A DNA stretch of 64,000 nucleotides from Camellia lanceoleosa (Eukaryota; Streptophyta; Magnoliopsida; Ericales; Theaceae). This document shows, piece after piece, positions 60,453 through 64,000 of the stretch. The DNA lies in contig CM045761.1 in assembly GCA_025200525.1 (NCBI GenBank), positions 100,168,182 to 100,232,181 on the forward strand, in the 5' to 3' direction. The notes beneath the pieces are model-generated. The model had not been told where the DNA came from, made no database searches, and saw only the letters and a list, made by a program, of their open reading frames with translations. A program made the translations under genes and the position numbers. Numbering within the stretch: position 1 is the first letter of the stretch; the number at the start of each line of letters is the position of its first letter.

Positions 60453-63400
60453 GTAAGCAATTAGCCTCATGGCAAGCATGCTTTCATGGCAACATTAACA
60501 CACGTGCAGTATGCTAAAGCGTAAACACTCACGGTGTACTCCGAGCCAAAACAAAGAACTAGCTAGAAATTATGCATGATCCTAGTTCATGTTAAGATGG
60601 CTAATACAACACATGCGAAAATGTAACTAAGATAGGCTTGGCTATTCTAGAATGGCATGTGAAATGCAACTTGATACATGTATTCAACTTGGAATTGAAA
60701 TACAATGCAATCAGTATGATGTGCAGAGCCCGGTGCATGCAATACAGATGAATGGATGCATGCATGCAAGCATAAGGTATGCTAAATGAAATATGCCCTG
60801 AAACTAACCATCGTAAGCGGTTAAGTAAAAGGGTGAAATAAATGGAGGTCGGAAGACATGCATCACATACACGCACGCTTATTACAACAATTGGCCCTCT
60901 CAAAAGAGGGACCGAATAAGAAGCTAACTAGCTAATCTAAGCTAAGTAAACTAATTATTACATAACAAATTAATTAACTAATCCTAGTTAACTAATTATT
61001 ACAGAACGAATTGAATAGCTAACGCATTAACTAATTAAAGTACAAACCAAAGCAAAGCCTAACTATCTAAGCATGGCAGCTAAGGAAAGCAGTAAAAGCA
61101 GGAGCTTCAGAGGGAAAGGAATGCATGCAAGCCCGGTCGCCTTGTTCGGAAATCCAATGCAATGCCCCGATTTGCCTCTGTTTTCATTTGTTCTCAGAAA
61201 CTTGCACCAAGCTCTAGAAAGTTGAAACTTTACCTTGGGAATCCTGTGGGAGGGTGGTCGACCACTTTTGGTCTCTAGAAACACCTGCTGACCACTTTTG
61301 GTTGTTGAAAAACCAGAAAAGTGGTCGGCCAACTACTTTTTTCTCGGCCGGGCCGCCATTGTTGTCTTGAATCCCGCCGCAACAGAGAGCAAAAAAGGGC
61401 ATGGCAATGTATTTGCAAGATATGTGTGCACAACCACGCTCCCTATCATGTCATGAACTCAAGGGAGTGTAGGTTCTCGACCCTCGGGCCACCAATCGCG
61501 CATTTCCATGCATGATGGCCGAGAGGCGAAGTTGCACAATTCAATATGAAATGAATGCACAAGTAAACACATAAAGCCTAAAACTCTATCATGTATGATC
61601 AAGAGCGTCGGCGACCGGGAATTAAGGCACGTTTCATCACTTTAAGTATGAAACGTCCCTCGTTTCCCGTGTTTGGACTAACTCCTATTCCAAACACAAT
61701 GCAAGCAAGCATGGTATACACAATGTGACTCGATCATGCAAGTATGCGATATGACTTAAGCATACAAACATGCAATGCAATGTGAACAACCTAACAAGGC
61801 TAATGGCATGCACAATGCTAAAGCATGTAACAACTAGCATATACAATGCTAAATGCTAAAAACTAGATGGCATACTCAATGCAAGGCATTCATAAGGTTC
61901 TAAGCATAATGTAATGCATGCATGCATGCACAATGCAATGCAAAAATGGCAACTTATGTAATATACCAAGCATGGCATGCTCAATGTAATATACATGGTA
62001 TATTCAATGGACATAAACCAAAAGGGTAGACCTCAATCATGCCCAAATCAGTGGCCATTGGTGATGAAATGAAGGCACATAAAGCAAGGCATGCATGCAC
62101 AATGCATTGGCCATCAAAGAGGCCAAAGAGCATAACTCTCAAGAGTGCTTAATGAGTGACAGAAGTGGAAGTGTAACAACACTAAGTGCACTAAAATGAA
62201 GCAAGAAATAATGCCAAATCATTCAAACAACATAAGTAAAGCATGCTAGGGTCTTGAGGCATGAAAGCTAGCAAAAAGCAACACAAATGAGACATGCAAT
62301 ACATGGCACAAATGCATGAACTAAGCATGGATAGAGCTCAAGTAGGTCAAAACAAGGACCAAAACATGCTGAGATAAGGGCCCAAAGGCCTAGGCATGCA
62401 AGCATACGAGCTAAGCCATAAGCTAGGCAAACATGGACAATACTTAGAGGCATTCAAAGCATGAATGAAGTAGGAACAAAAGCATGCTATAAGCTCTGAA
62501 ATGTCATGTTAGATGATGCTAAATCATGTACACAACACAAATGAAGCATGCAATGGTGCTCAAAGCTTGAAGCAAGCAAGAGCACTTGTACTACAAGTAT
62601 ACAAAACATGAAGCATGTGACCAAGGCAACCCAAAACAGTCCTAGAACATGTTAAAATGAGTCTAAAACATGCGTGGAATGAGGCCAAAACATGCTAGCA
62701 TGAGGGGCATGAGACATGATACATACAAGGCAAATAAGGTGGATTACACTACACCTATTAAGACCAAGCATGGGATGACTTAAGCAATAAAAATCATAGT
62801 TATATCATGGCATAATAACCCCAAAAAAACCATTGAAATGGTGGCTCGCAAGCTATGGCATGAAGGCATACGCAACGGTTCATGTTAAAGCATAAAAGGG
62901 CAAACCCTCCAACGCATTGAATGAGTAACAAATGTGAATGCATGGCCATGAAACATGGACTGAAATCATATAACAAGTGATGCCAAATCATTGAAATAAG
63001 CCAAGTAATGCATGCTAGAGGATTCAATACACAAAGCTAACAAGCTAGATTAAACCAATGCTATACAAAGCAAGTCATGCATGACCAATACAATACAAAT
63101 CAGACCTTAAACATGCTCAAACATGAACAAAGTCTTCTTTAAGCTAAGCCAAAAGCATGCTAAAATGGCATGTTACAACATGATGCATGTTAGGCTATTT
63201 CATGGGATTGCACTACAAGTGCATAGAGCATGCAAAGGCTAACCAAACCCTAACAAAGGTATGACATGGCAAAACATCACCAAAAACATGCTGAAATGGA
63301 AAGAAAACAAGCTAGAATGGCATGCTACTTCATGAAACATACAAAGCTAGTTTAAGGGATTTACACTACAAGTGTATTAGGCATGCAAAAACCAACCAAA

Positions 63401-64000
63401 CCAACCCAAAATAGATCTAAGGCATGTTAAAAAAACACCAAAAACCCACTGAGATGGCTCCAAAACAAGCTAGAAAGACATGCTCAAACATGAGGCATAC
63501 AAGACTAGATTGTGTGATTTACACTACAAGTGTATTAACCATGCATGGAGTGACCAAAGCAAGCAAAAACAGTAGTATGCCTCAACAAAATAACCACAAA
63601 TACAAGCTAAGATATGGTCAACATACACTTAATAAAGATGCTCAAACATGAGGCATATTAAGGCATGTATTGAAGATGCAAGGAGAGAGGATGGCCTTCC
63701 CCTTCTTGGGAACTTAAAACACCATCCCCACCACTGAAATCCCTTTGGATTTCAGTGGTGAGAAGGCCAAAACAAAGTGGTCCCGAAGCTCACAAAAAAG
63801 GCTAAAAAACAAGGCCAAACAAGGCCTAAGAGGAGGTAAACAACCCCAAACACAAAAGTGATCTTAAACAAAGATCAAAAGCATGCAAAAATAGAACTTT
63901 TATCAGTTATAAGTCAAGCTTAAAATAGCATGAAAGATAGGCTAAAAGCTTAAGCAAGAAAGGGGGATTTAAAGGTCAGAAGCTCACCCTTAAAGACCCT
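60453..64000 (-). mobile_element. Right part of the older, split Tat-type LTR
   Basis: It continues the LTR interrupted at 39952. TTAGCCTCATGGCAAGCATG at 60463 matches the inner LTR at 40601, about 640 bp in. It contains the CATG-rich tract, expanded by roughly 1 kb relative to the inner LTR, and a perfect hairpin at 63729-63760. It runs off the right edge before reaching the promoter region. No gene is present. Confidence 0.8.
63729..63760. other. Perfect 14-bp-stem hairpin in the older LTR
   Basis: CACCACTGAAATCC, a 4-nt loop CTTT, then the exact complement. Imperfect versions lie at matching positions in both inner LTRs (about 42796-42826 and 59295-59326). Confidence 0.7.

Overview
The window is repeat-dense DNA from a flowering plant nuclear genome, probably a dicot. 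I see no intact host gene. Nearly all of it is endogenous pararetrovirus (family Caulimoviridae) and LTR retrotransposons, inserted into and rearranged around one another.

Region 1 (1-21329) is a cluster of integrated caulimovirid DNA. Copy A (1-1046) is a minus-strand fragment. Copy B (1285-9286) is a complete genome unit on the minus strand. Copy C (9287-13405) is a partial unit in tandem with B. Copy D (13405-21329) is a near-complete unit on the plus strand, joined to C in inverted orientation. The unit is about 8.0 kb: initiator-Met-tRNA primer site, leader, ORF1 (movement protein, coat/zinc-knuckle, aspartic protease, reverse transcriptase, RNase H), then ORF2, a roughly 550-residue protein of unknown function that overlaps the end of ORF1 by about 32 nt, then an intergenic promoter with short repeats. 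The two-ORF layout resembles Florendovirus, but genus assignment is inference. All copies carry frameshifts and stops.

Region 2 (21330-26386) holds a decayed Ty1/copia-like element on the minus strand, recognised by an integrase remnant, and short dispersed repeats. Region 3 (26387-35576) is a non-autonomous LTR retrotransposon family (LTR about 500 bp, internal about 2.1-2.4 kb, no coding capacity). It is arranged as one unit inverted against two tandem units, and a 159-bp direct duplication of flanking DNA bounds the block. Region 4 (35577-39315) is AT-rich or low-complexity DNA with two MITE-like structures and a palindrome family.

Region 5 (39316-64000) is a nested pair of Ty3/gypsy elements of the Tat/Ogre type. 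The inner element (39953-60452, 20.5 kb, 4-kb LTRs, GTAAG target duplication) lies in the LTR of an older relative, which continues to the right edge. The inner element is on the minus strand: gag, protease, RT, degenerate RNase H, a second archaeal-type RNase H, integrase, then a 3' region. That 3' region carries an intron-containing antisense gene of the plant-mobile-domain type and a minisatellite of about 25 units.

Alignable copies throughout the window differ unusually often at CAG/CTG trinucleotides. Part of the apparent gene decay may therefore be sequence error at methylated CHG sites rather than real mutation.
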